From Paenibacillus polymyxa (GTDB lineage Bacteria > Bacillota > Bacilli > Paenibacillales > Paenibacillaceae), in assembly GCF_001719045.1 (NCBI RefSeq), contig NZ_CP015423.1, forward strand, positions 2,976,001 to 3,040,000: DNA of 64,000 nt, read 5' to 3'. The notes under the pieces are model-generated. The model saw only the letters and a program-made list of their open reading frames with translations. It did no database searches and had not been told where the DNA came from. Each line of letters starts with the position of its first letter. Within the stretch, counting starts at the first letter, position 1. Below are positions 18,256 to 26,747 of the stretch, piece by piece. The position numbers and the translations under genes are program-made.

Positions 18256-18404
18256 AGATGTGCACCTTGGAGAGCAGTATTCACAGAAACGTTATTTTTG
18301 AGATAAAGGTTACAATAAAGATTACAAAGTTGTTACTATCAGTTCACTGCGATTATTGTAACAAAGACGGCTGGCTTTGGCAAATGTTTCATTGCAAAAA
18401 GTTA

Positions 18405-18441
18405 CAAAAAAAATCTGCTCCTAATGTCCCAGGAACAGATC
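18405..18441 (-). terminator. Rho-independent terminator
   Basis: On the minus strand ATCTG-TTCCT pairs with AGGA-CAGAT around an 8-nt loop, followed by eight T. It ends the M1 peptidase/membrane protein operon about 100 bp after the stop codon. The remaining sequence of 18256-18534 is AT-rich and shows no gene; the promoter of the NlpC/P60 gene probably lies there. Confidence 0.85.
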
Positions 18442-18534
18442 TTGTTAACAGTATTCAGTTATGTGTCGTTTGCGCGAGTATGAATCAAGGTTTTTCGACA
18501 GACGGAAATGAAGTAAAAAACATAAAGGCAGGGC

Positions 18535-19362
18535 TTAGCTTCTACTAGAGATATCGGTATGCCATAGTCTGTACTGCGAACTGATATGCCACAGCCTGAC
18601 CAGACTAGTAACAAAATGATACGATTGCTGGAGAATGAGCGCCAGCATGCCAGTCCAAATCATTGCCACGGTGCCAAATAGACCGAAGACCAGCAGCACA
18701 CAAGCACCGAGCAAAAGGGATATACCGATAGCTGGGAGGAGCTGGCGAAAGAAGGCGAGCAGAGACGATAGTATGGCGTGACCACCGACAGTACCCAGTT
18801 GCATATACAGTATGCACTGCCGAATGAACCATCCGTATGCCATCCATCCAATGACATAGGGCAATAAATGCAGCAGATAAGAGGAAGATTGAAGTGCTCC
18901 TGCTACAATAGGGTAGAGTCTCGGTACTACCCAAAAGGCGGGAAGCAGCAGCAGTCCCAACTCGATGGTGTAATACAACAGCGACGACATGCCATGGCGT
19001 TTCATACCCTTGAAAAAGGACAGGCTTTGCGGTTCAGTCGCATCGGTATGCAGACTTTGATATATTCCGGCTCTAATGAAGGGAGTGATCAGTATGCGTA
19101 GTACAGTCGCCCCTAGTAGTATCCACAAATACACATGTACTTCCCGGCTGTCCATCAGAGCAATCTGACTCTCCATCCAAAATAAGGTCTGTCCCAGCTC
19201 GTTCTGACCCTGATCAGGATAACGGAGCAATAGCGGGATAACGGCAGACTGCACCAGCCGATAGAGAAACACCCCCCACAGTAGTCGATATAGAAATAAA
19301 ATGATAACGATATAGAATCGTATGCGCACCAGCGCCCAGCCCTCTTTTATAACAGTCCGCAT
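18535..19362 (-). CDS. Polytopic membrane protein of unknown function
   Basis: A 275-aa protein with about six hydrophobic segments (for example FYIVIILFLYRLLWGVF, LWILLGATVLRILI, and LLGACVLLVFGLFGTVAMIW) and a basic, Arg-rich N-terminus, consistent with the positive-inside rule. I recognise no family. It starts 11 bp after the M1 peptidase gene and is almost certainly cotranscribed with it, so a role in handling or anchoring that peptidase or its products is possible but unproven. Confidence 0.8.
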   Translation of the reverse strand: MRTVIKEGWALVRIRFYIVIILFLYRLLWGVFLYRLVQSAVIPLLLRYPDQGQNELGQTLFWMESQIALMDSREVHVYLWILLGATVLRILITPFIRAGIYQSLHTDATEPQSLSFFKGMKRHGMSSLLYYTIELGLLLLPAFWVVPRLYPIVAGALQSSSYLLHLLPYVIGWMAYGWFIRQCILYMQLGTVGGHAILSSLLAFFRQLLPAIGISLLLGACVLLVFGLFGTVAMIWTGMLALILQQSYHFVTSLVRLWHISSQYRLWHTDISSRS

Positions 19363-19373
19363 CTATAGACACC

Positions 19374-21386
19374 TCACCATGACAGACTTCCAAGCAGTGT
19401 CTCCAACAGCTTGGTTACACTTACACTCCAACGGGTTTGTTGCTTTTCGTCCAATTCGGCTTTTAGGCTATTGTTAATATGCTTGTTCTCCAGTGCAATG
19501 GTATATAAGGGATCAAGGGTTACATGGGAAACGGGAGAAGTACTTTTGATCCGAAAAGTTGTGCTTTTGCCCGCGCCGTCCCAAGCCTTGAATATCGTGG
19601 TACCATCCTTGAAGGTAAATTGGACAGGGATCTTGGGATAATCCGCCCCTTTTTTGCTGACCGTCACGACTGCTTCATATCCATTCTCCAGCTTGTGGTT
19701 TGTGATGTGATCCACTGAAAAGTCCGCCATCTGGCCGTCATATACATACTGTTCAAAATAGTGGCTCCATGAGCGTCCGGTGACTCTCTCCACGATACGT
19801 TGAAAATCCAGTGAGGACGGATGCTTAAATCGGTACGTCTGGACGTAGGTCCGCATAATCCGATCCATTTTTTTCATACCCACCTGACGTTCAATGCCCC
19901 GTAGTACCAGCTTGCCTCGAGAGTAGGCATTTTGCGCGTACTCAGCAGCTGAGCCGTACTTCCATGACTCACGGTTTAGCGGCTGTGGGGAGGCTACCTG
20001 TCCCGATTGTAATGGCAAGTTAGGGGTAAGCCCATATTCTTGCTCCATAAGCCGCTCCTCTGCATAGGAGGTGAAGCCTTCATCCAGCCACGGCTCCTCA
20101 AATTCATTATTGGCTACCATTCCGTAGAAATATTGATGTCCAATCTCATGAACTAATGTCCGTTCCAGACTATAGCCAGGATTCAGATTACCCGCAGCAG
20201 CGGCCGTGATGAGTGTCGGATACTCCATACCGCCGGCTCCATTGCCTGATTTGGGTGGAACCACGATGGATAGGGTGGAATATGGATAAGGCCCATACCA
20301 TTTGCTGTAGTACGAAAGGGCGGCCTTCGCTGCGCTCATATAGCGCCCTTTGAGCTCCTTGTGCGACGGGTCAAGGTAGAGCTTGATTTTGACACCAGGG
20401 ACTTCAGCAGAAGAAAAGGGTTCTTCTACGGTTACAAAGTTGGGTGAAGCGGACCAGGCAAAATCGTGTACATCATCGGCATAAAATTGATATATTTTTT
20501 GGCCGTTCTGTCGGACGGCACCACGGGTGGGAAATCCGGTCGCTGCTACGATATAAGTTTCAGGCACCCGAATCCGTACGCTGTAAATTCCAAAATCGGC
20601 ATAAAACTCGGAGTTACCATGATACTGGTGGAGGTTCCAGCCCTCCTCGGCGCGTCCACGTTGTCCTGCAGTCTCGTAGACGCTGAGCTTCGGGAACCAC
20701 TGTCCTGCCATTACAAAATCATCTGTCGCGCCCATACGAGCGAAGATAGCGGGCAGTTTTACCTCAAACTTCATATATAATGTGATTTCTTCGCCACCTC
20801 GTACCGGCTTGGGTAGACGCACCTTCACGAGCGAACGGTCGCCTGCGTTACCGTCATCTGGCTGCACATATTGGATGCGGTGCATGAGAGATAAACCGTC
20901 TTCTGTTTTTAGTTCAGTCAGCGTCATGGAGCCAAAGCCGTCTTTGGGCATGGTGTCTCCGCGCAGCTTTCCACCGGATTCCTTCATAAAGGTAGTTTCC
21001 ATGGAAGAAAAGGCATTCGGGTATAGATGAAGATACAGATCATTCACGGTTTTCTTGCCCGGATGCTTCCAGGTCAGTGTCTCAGTGCCTCGCAAAACCT
21101 GTCCTTTTTCCAGAGACACATCAATGTGGTACTCTACCACCCTCTTGCTGAGGATTTCTGTAGCGGCCTGTGGAGGGTTCTTGGGCAGGTCAGGCACGAT
21201 GTTTGCCCCTAGAGGCTTGCCCATATTTGGGGCAAGCGCAGACTCAGACAGGGAGCCGTATAGTGGTTGGCCTATGGACTGCGGGTCGGATTGCGGTTGG
21301 GGCTGCCAGGCAAACCATAACGTCCCTGCGAGGAGACCGAGGGCTAGTGTAGACAATAAAACGATTTTAGTGCGTGCTGGGGTCAT
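19374..21386 (-). CDS. Membrane-anchored M1 family zinc metallopeptidase
   Basis: A 670-aa aminopeptidase-like enzyme. A single N-terminal hydrophobic segment (~9-26) acts as signal or anchor, so the catalytic domain is outside the cell. The zinc site HEIGH (His413, Glu414, His417) with the third ligand Glu436 (WLDEGFTSY) is intact, and GGMEYPT replaces the usual GAMEN exopeptidase motif. The start at 21386 has GGGAGG ten bases upstream. It is first in a two-gene operon with the membrane protein downstream. Natural substrates are unknown. Confidence 0.9.
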   Translation of the reverse strand: MTPARTKIVLLSTLALGLLAGTLWFAWQPQPQSDPQSIGQPLYGSLSESALAPNMGKPLGANIVPDLPKNPPQAATEILSKRVVEYHIDVSLEKGQVLRGTETLTWKHPGKKTVNDLYLHLYPNAFSSMETTFMKESGGKLRGDTMPKDGFGSMTLTELKTEDGLSLMHRIQYVQPDDGNAGDRSLVKVRLPKPVRGGEEITLYMKFEVKLPAIFARMGATDDFVMAGQWFPKLSVYETAGQRGRAEEGWNLHQYHGNSEFYADFGIYSVRIRVPETYIVAATGFPTRGAVRQNGQKIYQFYADDVHDFAWSASPNFVTVEEPFSSAEVPGVKIKLYLDPSHKELKGRYMSAAKAALSYYSKWYGPYPYSTLSIVVPPKSGNGAGGMEYPTLITAAAAGNLNPGYSLERTLVHEIGHQYFYGMVANNEFEEPWLDEGFTSYAEERLMEQEYGLTPNLPLQSGQVASPQPLNRESWKYGSAAEYAQNAYSRGKLVLRGIERQVGMKKMDRIMRTYVQTYRFKHPSSLDFQRIVERVTGRSWSHYFEQYVYDGQMADFSVDHITNHKLENGYEAVVTVSKKGADYPKIPVQFTFKDGTTIFKAWDGAGKSTTFRIKSTSPVSHVTLDPLYTIALENKHINNSLKAELDEKQQTRWSVSVTKLLETLLGSLSW

Positions 21387-21510
21387 ACAATGGATACCTC
21401 CCGTTGACAAGCATCTACAGCATGTATATGTTTGCTTTCAGGAGATTATTAGTTAAAATATTTATAGTGTAGAATGAGTGTGAAGACGGAAAATGGAGGT
21501 CTAGTGACGC

Positions 21511-22017
21511 ATGAGTGAAAATCAGCCGGACGGCAAAAAACAGATTGCACTGAACATTGTCAGTGGCAAGAGTAAACATAAGGGTTTCGGCGCAGGCTCA
21601 ATCGACCTGAACAGCATGTCTCCGGTTATCATTGACCGAGGAGAGGCGAAAATTGATATCGGTGCCATGCATGCCAAAAGTAAAGTAGAACGCGGGATCA
21701 AGTTCTCTACGAATAAAGAGGATGTACCGAACGGACGCCAAGTATGGCTCGTATGGGTAGCCGTGGATCGTACGCCCGAAGGGCGTATGTACGGCGGTGC
21801 CACCGCCTGCGAGATGCTGATTGACGACGAAGCCAAACGCGGCTGGAAAATCCTCGCCGATCACGTCAATCGTATGGATTATGCGCTCAAGCGTCGTTTC
21901 ATGCTGGAGGATCTCGGCAGTGAAGATAAAGCAGCGCTCAAAAGCCTGCTAATTTCGCATAACGAGGAATGGTGGGACGCTTCGCCTGAGGAATTGAAGC
22001 AGGCGCTGGAAGGGTAG
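21511..22017 (+). CDS. ywhD: YwhD family protein
   Basis: A 168-aa protein that matches B. subtilis YwhD from memory, including GFGAGSIDLNSMSPVIID, MHAKSKVERGIKFS, ACEMLIDDE and the DHVNRMD segment. The function of YwhD is not established. A possible promoter (TTGCTT 21432-21437, 16-bp spacer, TAAAAT 21454-21459) lies upstream, and ATGGAGG is the RBS. In B. subtilis ywhD is close to pbpG and speE, both of which are also in this window. Confidence 0.9.
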   Translation: MSENQPDGKKQIALNIVSGKSKHKGFGAGSIDLNSMSPVIIDRGEAKIDIGAMHAKSKVERGIKFSTNKEDVPNGRQVWLVWVAVDRTPEGRMYGGATACEMLIDDEAKRGWKILADHVNRMDYALKRRFMLEDLGSEDKAALKSLLISHNEEWWDASPEELKQALEG

Positions 22018-22049
22018 GCCCAGCGTTAACGCAGTAATAATAGTGTAAA

Positions 22050-22079
22050 AAAGCAGCCACATCTGTGGGCTGTTTTTTT
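22050..22079 (+). terminator. Rho-independent terminator after ywhD
   Basis: CAGCC-ACA pairs with TGT-GGCTG (one bulged G) and is followed by seven T. Confidence 0.85.
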
Positions 22080-22161
22080 CCTATGAGAAGCAACCAAATT
22101 AGAACCTCTATTTAAGCTTTGTGTTACCTGGATATAGACCGTATTCCTTAGTCAGAGCGGT

Positions 22162-22245
22162 CTATTTCTTTTTCACGTAGGTAAGCAATGCCAGAATGAA
22201 CATGCCAAACATGATCATCAAGGAAATCGCGTCTTTAACCTCCAT
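22162..22245 (-). CDS. Putative holin-like toxin, type I toxin-antitoxin peptide
   Basis: A 27-residue peptide, MEVKDAISLMIMFGMFILAL followed by LTYVKKK: short acidic head, one transmembrane helix, polybasic tail. This is the pattern of the putative holin-like toxin family found in Gram-positive type I systems, which damages membranes when expressed. The RBS GGGAGGTGAT is six bases upstream of the ATG. Just upstream CTCCC-CGAA-GGGAG can form a hairpin that hides the RBS, as in known type I toxin mRNAs. A TAGACCG/CGGTCTA inverted repeat (22156-22185 region) follows the stop codon and would act as a terminator for an antisense plus-strand RNA. The antitoxin RNA itself is not defined. Confidence 0.75.
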   Translation of the reverse strand: MEVKDAISLMIMFGMFILALLTYVKKK

Positions 22246-22373
22246 GGGCATCACCTCCCTTCGGGGAGACTAGCCGACCGCCCTTTTAGCCGTATGTTGT
22301 ACTAGAAAAGTATACCGTAAAACAATCGCTTTTAAGATTGGAAACACTTAAATGCGTAATTGTGATAACAAAT

Positions 22374-22408
22374 GACCCGACTAAGATAGACATTATCTTA
22401 GCCGGGTT
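22374..22408 (+). terminator. Hairpin with T-rich tail, possible antisense RNA end
   Basis: ACCCG-CTAAGATA pairs with TATCTTAG-CGGGT around GACAT, followed by TATTTT. It lies upstream of the toxin gene on the opposite strand and before the crr promoter. It could end a plus-strand antisense RNA crossing the toxin 5' region, or shield crr from upstream transcription. Confidence 0.6.
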
Positions 22409-22427
22409 ATTTTACGACGGTAGCGCC

Positions 22428-22457
22428 TTGACATCCTGAACAGGCATTCACTATAAT
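22428..22457 (+). promoter_or_regulatory. Consensus sigma-A promoter of the PTS EIIA gene
   Basis: TTGACA (22428-22433), an 18-bp spacer and TATAAT (22452-22457): both hexamers are perfect. The leader to the start codon is about 115 nt. Confidence 0.85.
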
Positions 22458-22499
22458 TCAGATAGAAATCGCTTCCACTCTTCTTTTTATTTATTTTGT

Positions 22500-22511
22500 G
22501 GAACCGGTTCC
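22500..22511. promoter_or_regulatory. 12-bp palindrome in the EIIA leader
   Basis: GGAACCGGTTCC is perfectly self-complementary and lies ~35 bp after the predicted transcription start. It could be a repressor operator. It is not a good match to a catabolite-responsive element, since the flanking bases do not fit TG...CA. Confidence 0.35.
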
Positions 22512-22577
22512 TTGAAATGTGTAGTTAAGTCCCATTCACTGTTTATGAATGTAATCTCTAAATAAGGTGGCATCGTT

Positions 22578-23084
22578 ATGTTTAAATGGTTGAAAAAGAA
22601 GGCGACTCCTCGTATTGAACAATTCGACATGGTAGCACCAATCAAAGGAAAAGTGGTTTCCCTTGAAGAGGTTCCAGATCCTGCGTTCTCCACGAAGGCA
22701 ATGGGGGAAGGTATCGCTATTCATCCAACTGAAGGTAAAGTGACTGCTCCTTTCGCGGGTAAAGTCGTTCACGTGATGGAGAAAAGTAAGCATGCTCTGA
22801 TCATTGAGCATGAATCCGGTGTACAAATTTTGATACATGTCGGGATTAATACAGTTTCCCTCAAAGGACAAGGGTTTAACCCTCACGTTCAAACAGGAGA
22901 TAACATTAAAGCAGGGCAATTACTGATGGAGTTTGATCTAGACGCGATTCAACAGGGTGGCTTGCCTGTAATTACTCCGGTAATCGTTCCAGACGGGCAA
23001 GAGATGATCAGTCATGTGGAAATCTTGGAAGGTACATCTGCCTCTCCAGAAGTCCCCGTATTAAGAGTTCACTTAAAGGCCTAG
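22578..23084 (+). CDS. crr: PTS glucose-type EIIA component
   Basis: A 168-aa stand-alone EIIA-Glc domain that accepts phosphate from HPr and passes it to a sugar-specific EIIB. The phosphorylated His87 (ILIHVGINTVSLKG) and the second active-site His72 (KHALII) are spaced by 15 residues, as in the E. coli protein (His90/His75). No EIIB or EIIC gene is adjacent, so it probably serves several permeases in trans. The RBS is AAGGTGG before the ATG. It is a single-gene unit between its own consensus promoter and a strong terminator. Confidence 0.93.
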   Translation: MFKWLKKKATPRIEQFDMVAPIKGKVVSLEEVPDPAFSTKAMGEGIAIHPTEGKVTAPFAGKVVHVMEKSKHALIIEHESGVQILIHVGINTVSLKGQGFNPHVQTGDNIKAGQLLMEFDLDAIQQGGLPVITPVIVPDGQEMISHVEILEGTSASPEVPVLRVHLKA

Positions 23085-23095
23085 TTCTCATTCAG

Positions 23096-23129
23096 AAAAG
23101 ACTAACCAGGAATTCCTGGTTAGTCTTTT
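23096..23129. terminator. Strong terminator after the EIIA gene
   Basis: AAAAGACTAACCAGG and its exact inverse flank an AATT loop, with T and A runs at the two ends, so it could act in both directions. Confidence 0.9.
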
Positions 23130-23182
23130 CTTTAGATAATTCACTGACCGGTCAAGGATCGGTATGACCATGTGTTCAAAAG

Positions 23183-23932
23183 CTAGGATTCACATATTTC
23201 AGATATCCGCTGATTACAATTGCCTTCGTACAGCCCTCCATGAAAGCAGATCACTTTTTTAATATCATATGGCAGCAGGTTTTTAAGAGATTCTTTGGCC
23301 ATATTGAAATCACAGCAGTATTGTGGGTCTGGAGCCAATAATTTGCCGCTTACCACGCGTAGAGCATCTCCTGCAATCAGGGTTTGACTGGATTTATGAT
23401 AGAAACTTAGGTGTCCTGGTGTATGTCCAGCAGTATCTATAACTACGATCCCCCCACAGAAGGGTAATTCCTCCCCGGCAACGATGGTGGAGTTTACAAT
23501 AGCCTTTGGGGGATTTTCAAGTGTACGCCGGAATGCATGTCTCCACTCTACCGGAACGGATTCGGGCATGGCGCTTACAGCTTGATCTATTGCTTCTGGA
23601 GTCAGCTTTATAAGCTGTTGTTCTCCCTGTATATAAGGCTTTTCGATAGAACTGGCTAATACTTGAACTGGGGATGAAGAAGCCCGGGCTATATCTGCTA
23701 AACTGCCGATATGATCAAGATCCTGGTGTGTTATTAATATGAAGGTAAGTTTATGGATTGCTAATCCGGTGCCTAGAATAGCCTCATGCAAAAGTGAGAG
23801 TTGCCCGGGGTAAACCGTATCAACTAAAATCATGTTATCTTCGTCCCACATTAAAGTGGGGTGAATACTCTCTATACTTCCCATAATGTTAGCAGAAACC
23901 TGGAGCATGTGTATTCCCTTGTCTAATTGCAT
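23183..23932 (-). CDS. MBL-fold metallo-hydrolase
   Basis: A 249-aa metallo-beta-lactamase-fold protein. The metal motif reads THQDLDHIG (His69, Asp71, Asp73, His74): Asp replaces the second His of the classic HxHxDH, a variant common among general MBL hydrolases. Other metal ligands are in DTAGHTPGH and CFHGG near the C-terminus. The start at 23932 has GGGAGGG six bases upstream. The substrate is unknown; glyoxalase-II-like, lactonase and other thioester or phosphodiester substrates are all possible. Confidence 0.88.
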   Translation of the reverse strand: MQLDKGIHMLQVSANIMGSIESIHPTLMWDEDNMILVDTVYPGQLSLLHEAILGTGLAIHKLTFILITHQDLDHIGSLADIARASSSPVQVLASSIEKPYIQGEQQLIKLTPEAIDQAVSAMPESVPVEWRHAFRRTLENPPKAIVNSTIVAGEELPFCGGIVVIDTAGHTPGHLSFYHKSSQTLIAGDALRVVSGKLLAPDPQYCCDFNMAKESLKNLLPYDIKKVICFHGGLYEGNCNQRISEICES

Positions 23933-24073
23933 CGAATCCCTCCCATAAGAGTTGATGTAACACAAAGGAATCGTATCATGAAAAATAAATATGTAAACCT
24001 ATATTATATCGCAAAAATAATTATTTGTAAATACATAGAATTTTAAATTTGTGTGACAGTTAGGAGTGATGAC

Positions 24074-24619
24074 GTGAAGAAAATTTATTTTGTCAGACAT
24101 GCCCAAGCAACAGGACAGGAACCAGATGCCCGACTTACCGATGAGGGTACCCGACAAGCTGAGCAGTTAGTTGATTTTATGGAGAACGTAGGTGTGGAAT
24201 ATATTGTGTCCAGCCCGTGGAAACGGGCCGTGCGAACCATTCAGCCCTTGGCTGAACGGAAACAGTTGCAGGTGTATACTGATGTACGTCTTCAAGAACG
24301 GGTACTTAGCCATGAGCATTTGGACCATTGGCTGGACGTGCTGGAACAGACCTATTTGGACGAGGACTTGAAGCTGGAGGGAGGGGAATCATCCCGTGAA
24401 GCAGTAGATCGAGGAATCCAGCTTGTTCAGGAGCTTATAGAGCGGGCGGAAAAAACGGTTATCATTGTAACTCATGGAGCTTTACTATCTCTTCTCATTC
24501 GACATTACGATCCGCAGTTTGGGTTTGAGGACTGGAAAAAGCTTTCGAATCCCGACGTGTATTTGCTAGAGCTGAAAGAAGCAGAAGCCAAGATTCACAG
24601 AGTGTGGAATACGGGTTGA
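24074..24619 (+). CDS. Histidine phosphatase (phosphoglycerate mutase-like) family protein
   Basis: A 181-aa protein of the branch 1 histidine phosphatase superfamily. The catalytic RHA motif is at the start (VRHAQATG) and the second His lies in VTHGALLSLL. Other family elements are LTDEGTRQAEQL and SSPWKRAVRTIQPL. The GTG start at 24074 is preferred, since TAGGAG lies seven bases upstream; a GTG at 24053 would add seven residues with no RBS. The C-terminal part is short, which favours a small-molecule phosphatase over a glycolytic mutase. Confidence 0.88.
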   Translation: MKKIYFVRHAQATGQEPDARLTDEGTRQAEQLVDFMENVGVEYIVSSPWKRAVRTIQPLAERKQLQVYTDVRLQERVLSHEHLDHWLDVLEQTYLDEDLKLEGGESSREAVDRGIQLVQELIERAEKTVIIVTHGALLSLLIRHYDPQFGFEDWKKLSNPDVYLLELKEAEAKIHRVWNTG

Positions 24620-24673
24620 AATAAATAAAGCACGTTCACCATAAGTGCAGAATGGAATCGAAAGGGGAGGCGC

Positions 24674-25030
24674 ATGTTGAATGCAAACCGTTTTTTAGAA
24701 TTAGAAAAGGCGTTGTTTCAAGCTTGGTCTTTGGAGTCTAGTTCTAAATGGACAGCAAATAATCCTGCGGCTGGACAATGTGGTGTCACAGCGCTTGTCG
24801 TTCAGGACAGGCTTGGCGGCGATATTTTGAGGACATGGCTGGATAGTGGCTGGCACTATTACAACCGCATTGGTGAGGACATTATAGATTTTACGAGGTC
24901 GCAATTTTCAAGCCTTCCTCAGTATCAGGATGTATACTCCAACCGGGAGGAAGCTTTTTCGGACACCAATGCAGGGCAGTATGCAGCCTTAAGTCAGAGA
25001 TTAAAGGAATTTCTAAACGAAGAAGAATAA
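24674..25030 (+). CDS. YunG family protein
   Basis: A 118-aa soluble protein. The segment AAGQCGVTALVVQDRLGGDIL followed by WHYYNRIGEDIIDFTRSQF matches my memory of the YunG family. The conserved QCG and the later His-Tyr-Tyr and Asp recall a papain-like Cys-His-Asp arrangement, but catalytic activity has not been established. The RBS GGGGAGG lies just before the ATG. It follows the histidine phosphatase gene by 54 bp in the same direction. Confidence 0.75.
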   Translation: MLNANRFLELEKALFQAWSLESSSKWTANNPAAGQCGVTALVVQDRLGGDILRTWLDSGWHYYNRIGEDIIDFTRSQFSSLPQYQDVYSNREEAFSDTNAGQYAALSQRLKEFLNEEE

Positions 25031-25145
25031 AGGGATTTAAATCTGGATGCAGTCATAAAGACGTGATTTTTGAACCTGATCCAATGGAAGGTACTTTTTG
25101 TTGCCCAATATACATTAAAGAGCAGTCGGCAGTAGGGTCCAACAA

Positions 25146-25246
25146 TAGACCGTTACCTTGGATCGGGGCGGTCTATTTCTTTTTCATGTAGGTAAGCAAT
25201 TTCATTGATGAACATGCCGAACATGGTCATCAATGAAATTGCGTCT
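25146..25246 (-). pseudogene. Decayed second copy of the holin-like toxin locus
   Basis: The minus strand reads DAISLMTMFGMFI, then a frame change, then LLTYMKKK and a stop, against DAISLMIMFGMFILALLTYVKKK in the copy at 22162. The ATG and the strong RBS are missing. The flanking inverted repeat TAGACCG...CGGTCTATTTCTTTTTC is kept almost intact. The two loci lie 3 kb apart in the same orientation. The rest of 25031-25301 shows no gene. Confidence 0.75.
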
Positions 25247-25301
25247 TGAGATATTAATTACTTAATTACGTATTTTCTTGGAGAGTACTATAAAATAAAC
25301 T

Positions 25302-26123
25302 CTAATGCAGCCAATGACCGGGAATGCTTAGAGAAGGGGGCAGTTTGGTTTTACAATTGCCCTTAGCCGAATTTAATTGCGCCTGTGTAAGAAAGATACT
25401 TCCTTCCAGATTAGCCCCACTTAAATCAGCATCTCTAAAATCCGTACCGATCAAGTCTGTCATTCTCAGATCAGCCTCTCGCAGATCAGCAGCAATAAGT
25501 AAAACTCCTCTCAGGTTGGTACCTCTAAGATTAGCGCCTCTCAAATTGGCCCCGATAAGGTCTCTACTCCTGATTTTTTTACTATATTTATTGTGCTCCA
25601 CGTTTTTCTTAACTTTTTCTCGTACTAACTCACTTGTTTGTAAAAGTAAATCATTGACTAACGCCCTATGGGTTGGTACATGAAGATTTATGAGGGATTT
25701 TGGATCTTGATCCGTAAGCTGCTCGGTTTTCGCCATAGCTTTTTGTAAGTCTGTATAGATGGGTTGAGTTTCTTTTAAGTTAAGGGCTTCATTGAGGTAA
25801 TAAAGCATTTCATGAAGCTGTTGCATGATGGGAAATATATTGAACATTTCCTCAGCTATTGCCGGATCGTCTCGCCAGCTTTTTCCCTTGTATGTAACTT
25901 GGGAAACTTTTTGACCTGCTCCAAAGCAATCATATACCGTACAGCCTCGCAAGCCGTTGTTTCTTAGATTCTTATGAATATCACAACGATAATCCGCATT
26001 GAGGTTTTGACAAGGGGTTCCTCCATCCTTATTAAAAGCAAAATCAGCTGATTTTGCATAAGGCAAGGCTACACAGCATAAACCAAAACATTGTTCACAA
26101 TTTGCACTATACAATAAACACAC
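25302..26123 (-). CDS. Pentapeptide-repeat protein with Cys-rich N-terminal domain
   Basis: A 273-aa protein. The N-terminal ~75 residues contain many cysteines (CEQCFGLCC, GTPCQ, YRCDIH, GCTVYDCFG), suggesting a metal or Fe-S site. A helical middle (~85-175) leads to about ten A(N/D)LxX-type pentapeptide repeats (DLIGANLRGANLRGTNLRG...ADLSGANLEG, ~185-250), which form a right-handed quadrilateral beta helix. It is not a clear Qnr/MfpA protein, since those lack the Cys-rich part. The start is uncertain, because AAAGG directly abuts the ATG. Function unknown. Confidence 0.85.
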   Translation of the reverse strand: MCLLYSANCEQCFGLCCVALPYAKSADFAFNKDGGTPCQNLNADYRCDIHKNLRNNGLRGCTVYDCFGAGQKVSQVTYKGKSWRDDPAIAEEMFNIFPIMQQLHEMLYYLNEALNLKETQPIYTDLQKAMAKTEQLTDQDPKSLINLHVPTHRALVNDLLLQTSELVREKVKKNVEHNKYSKKIRSRDLIGANLRGANLRGTNLRGVLLIAADLREADLRMTDLIGTDFRDADLSGANLEGSIFLTQAQLNSAKGNCKTKLPPSLSIPGHWLH

Positions 26124-26232
26124 ATCCTTTTACTGGCACCTATTAAATGTAATATTACCAAAAAAAGATGGGGTATAGTATATTGTTTTTTCATAGACTT
26201 CTAGAGTCTGCTGGATCGTTTAGAGAAGAAAT

Positions 26233-26625
26233 CTAGTCTTTTGCCAGGTTCAATTGCCATGAGACTCCGTATTTATCTTCAACCCACCCAAATTGTTGGC
26301 TTACGGGAGAGGCTTCAAGGGGCATTAGAACTCGGCCTTCCTGAGATAGCTGGTCAAACACGCTATGGATTTCTTCTTCCGAATCACAAGTGACGAATAG
26401 CGATAGAGCTGGGGTAAAAGGGTGTTTGTCCTGATGGTTATAGTCTATAGCCATAAAAGTTTGCCCTTTGAGGTTGAATACGGCATGTAACACGGTCCCA
26501 TCTTCCTGATGAAAAATGCTCATGATACCAGACGGTTTAAATACAGAGGTATAATATTGCATGGCTTCTTCTGCTTGACCGGAGAACATGAAAAATGTTG
26601 TGATTTTTGGACTGGAATCATGCAT
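26233..26625 (-). CDS. VOC family protein (PhnB-like)
   Basis: A 130-aa vicinal-oxygen-chelate fold protein of the PhnB/3-demethylubiquinone methyltransferase-like group (ITTFFMFSGQAEEAMQYYTSVF at the start and FGWVEDKYGVSWQLN at the end). Many members have no proven reaction; related folds include glyoxalase and antibiotic-binding proteins. The RBS GGGAG is upstream of the ATG. It is a single gene. Confidence 0.88.
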   Translation of the reverse strand: MHDSSPKITTFFMFSGQAEEAMQYYTSVFKPSGIMSIFHQEDGTVLHAVFNLKGQTFMAIDYNHQDKHPFTPALSLFVTCDSEEEIHSVFDQLSQEGRVLMPLEASPVSQQFGWVEDKYGVSWQLNLAKD

Positions 26626-26747
26626 GAGATCAACTCCCTAGATTGTATCGTAGATGATAACATCTTTCCTCTTTTTTAATAGAAATATTCAGCATTAGAG
26701 AAGTGCTTCATGAAGATGTACACACGTGAAAGGAGAAAGACAGGATA

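Noticed and set aside
22499..22512. Catabolite-responsive element in the EIIA leader
   Set aside because: The core is palindromic, but the conserved outer TG and CA bases do not both fit the cre consensus.
23096..23129. Perfect 34-bp palindrome as a possible insertion-sequence end or recombination site
   Set aside because: The A and T runs at the ends and its place 12 bp after a stop codon make a transcription terminator the simple explanation.
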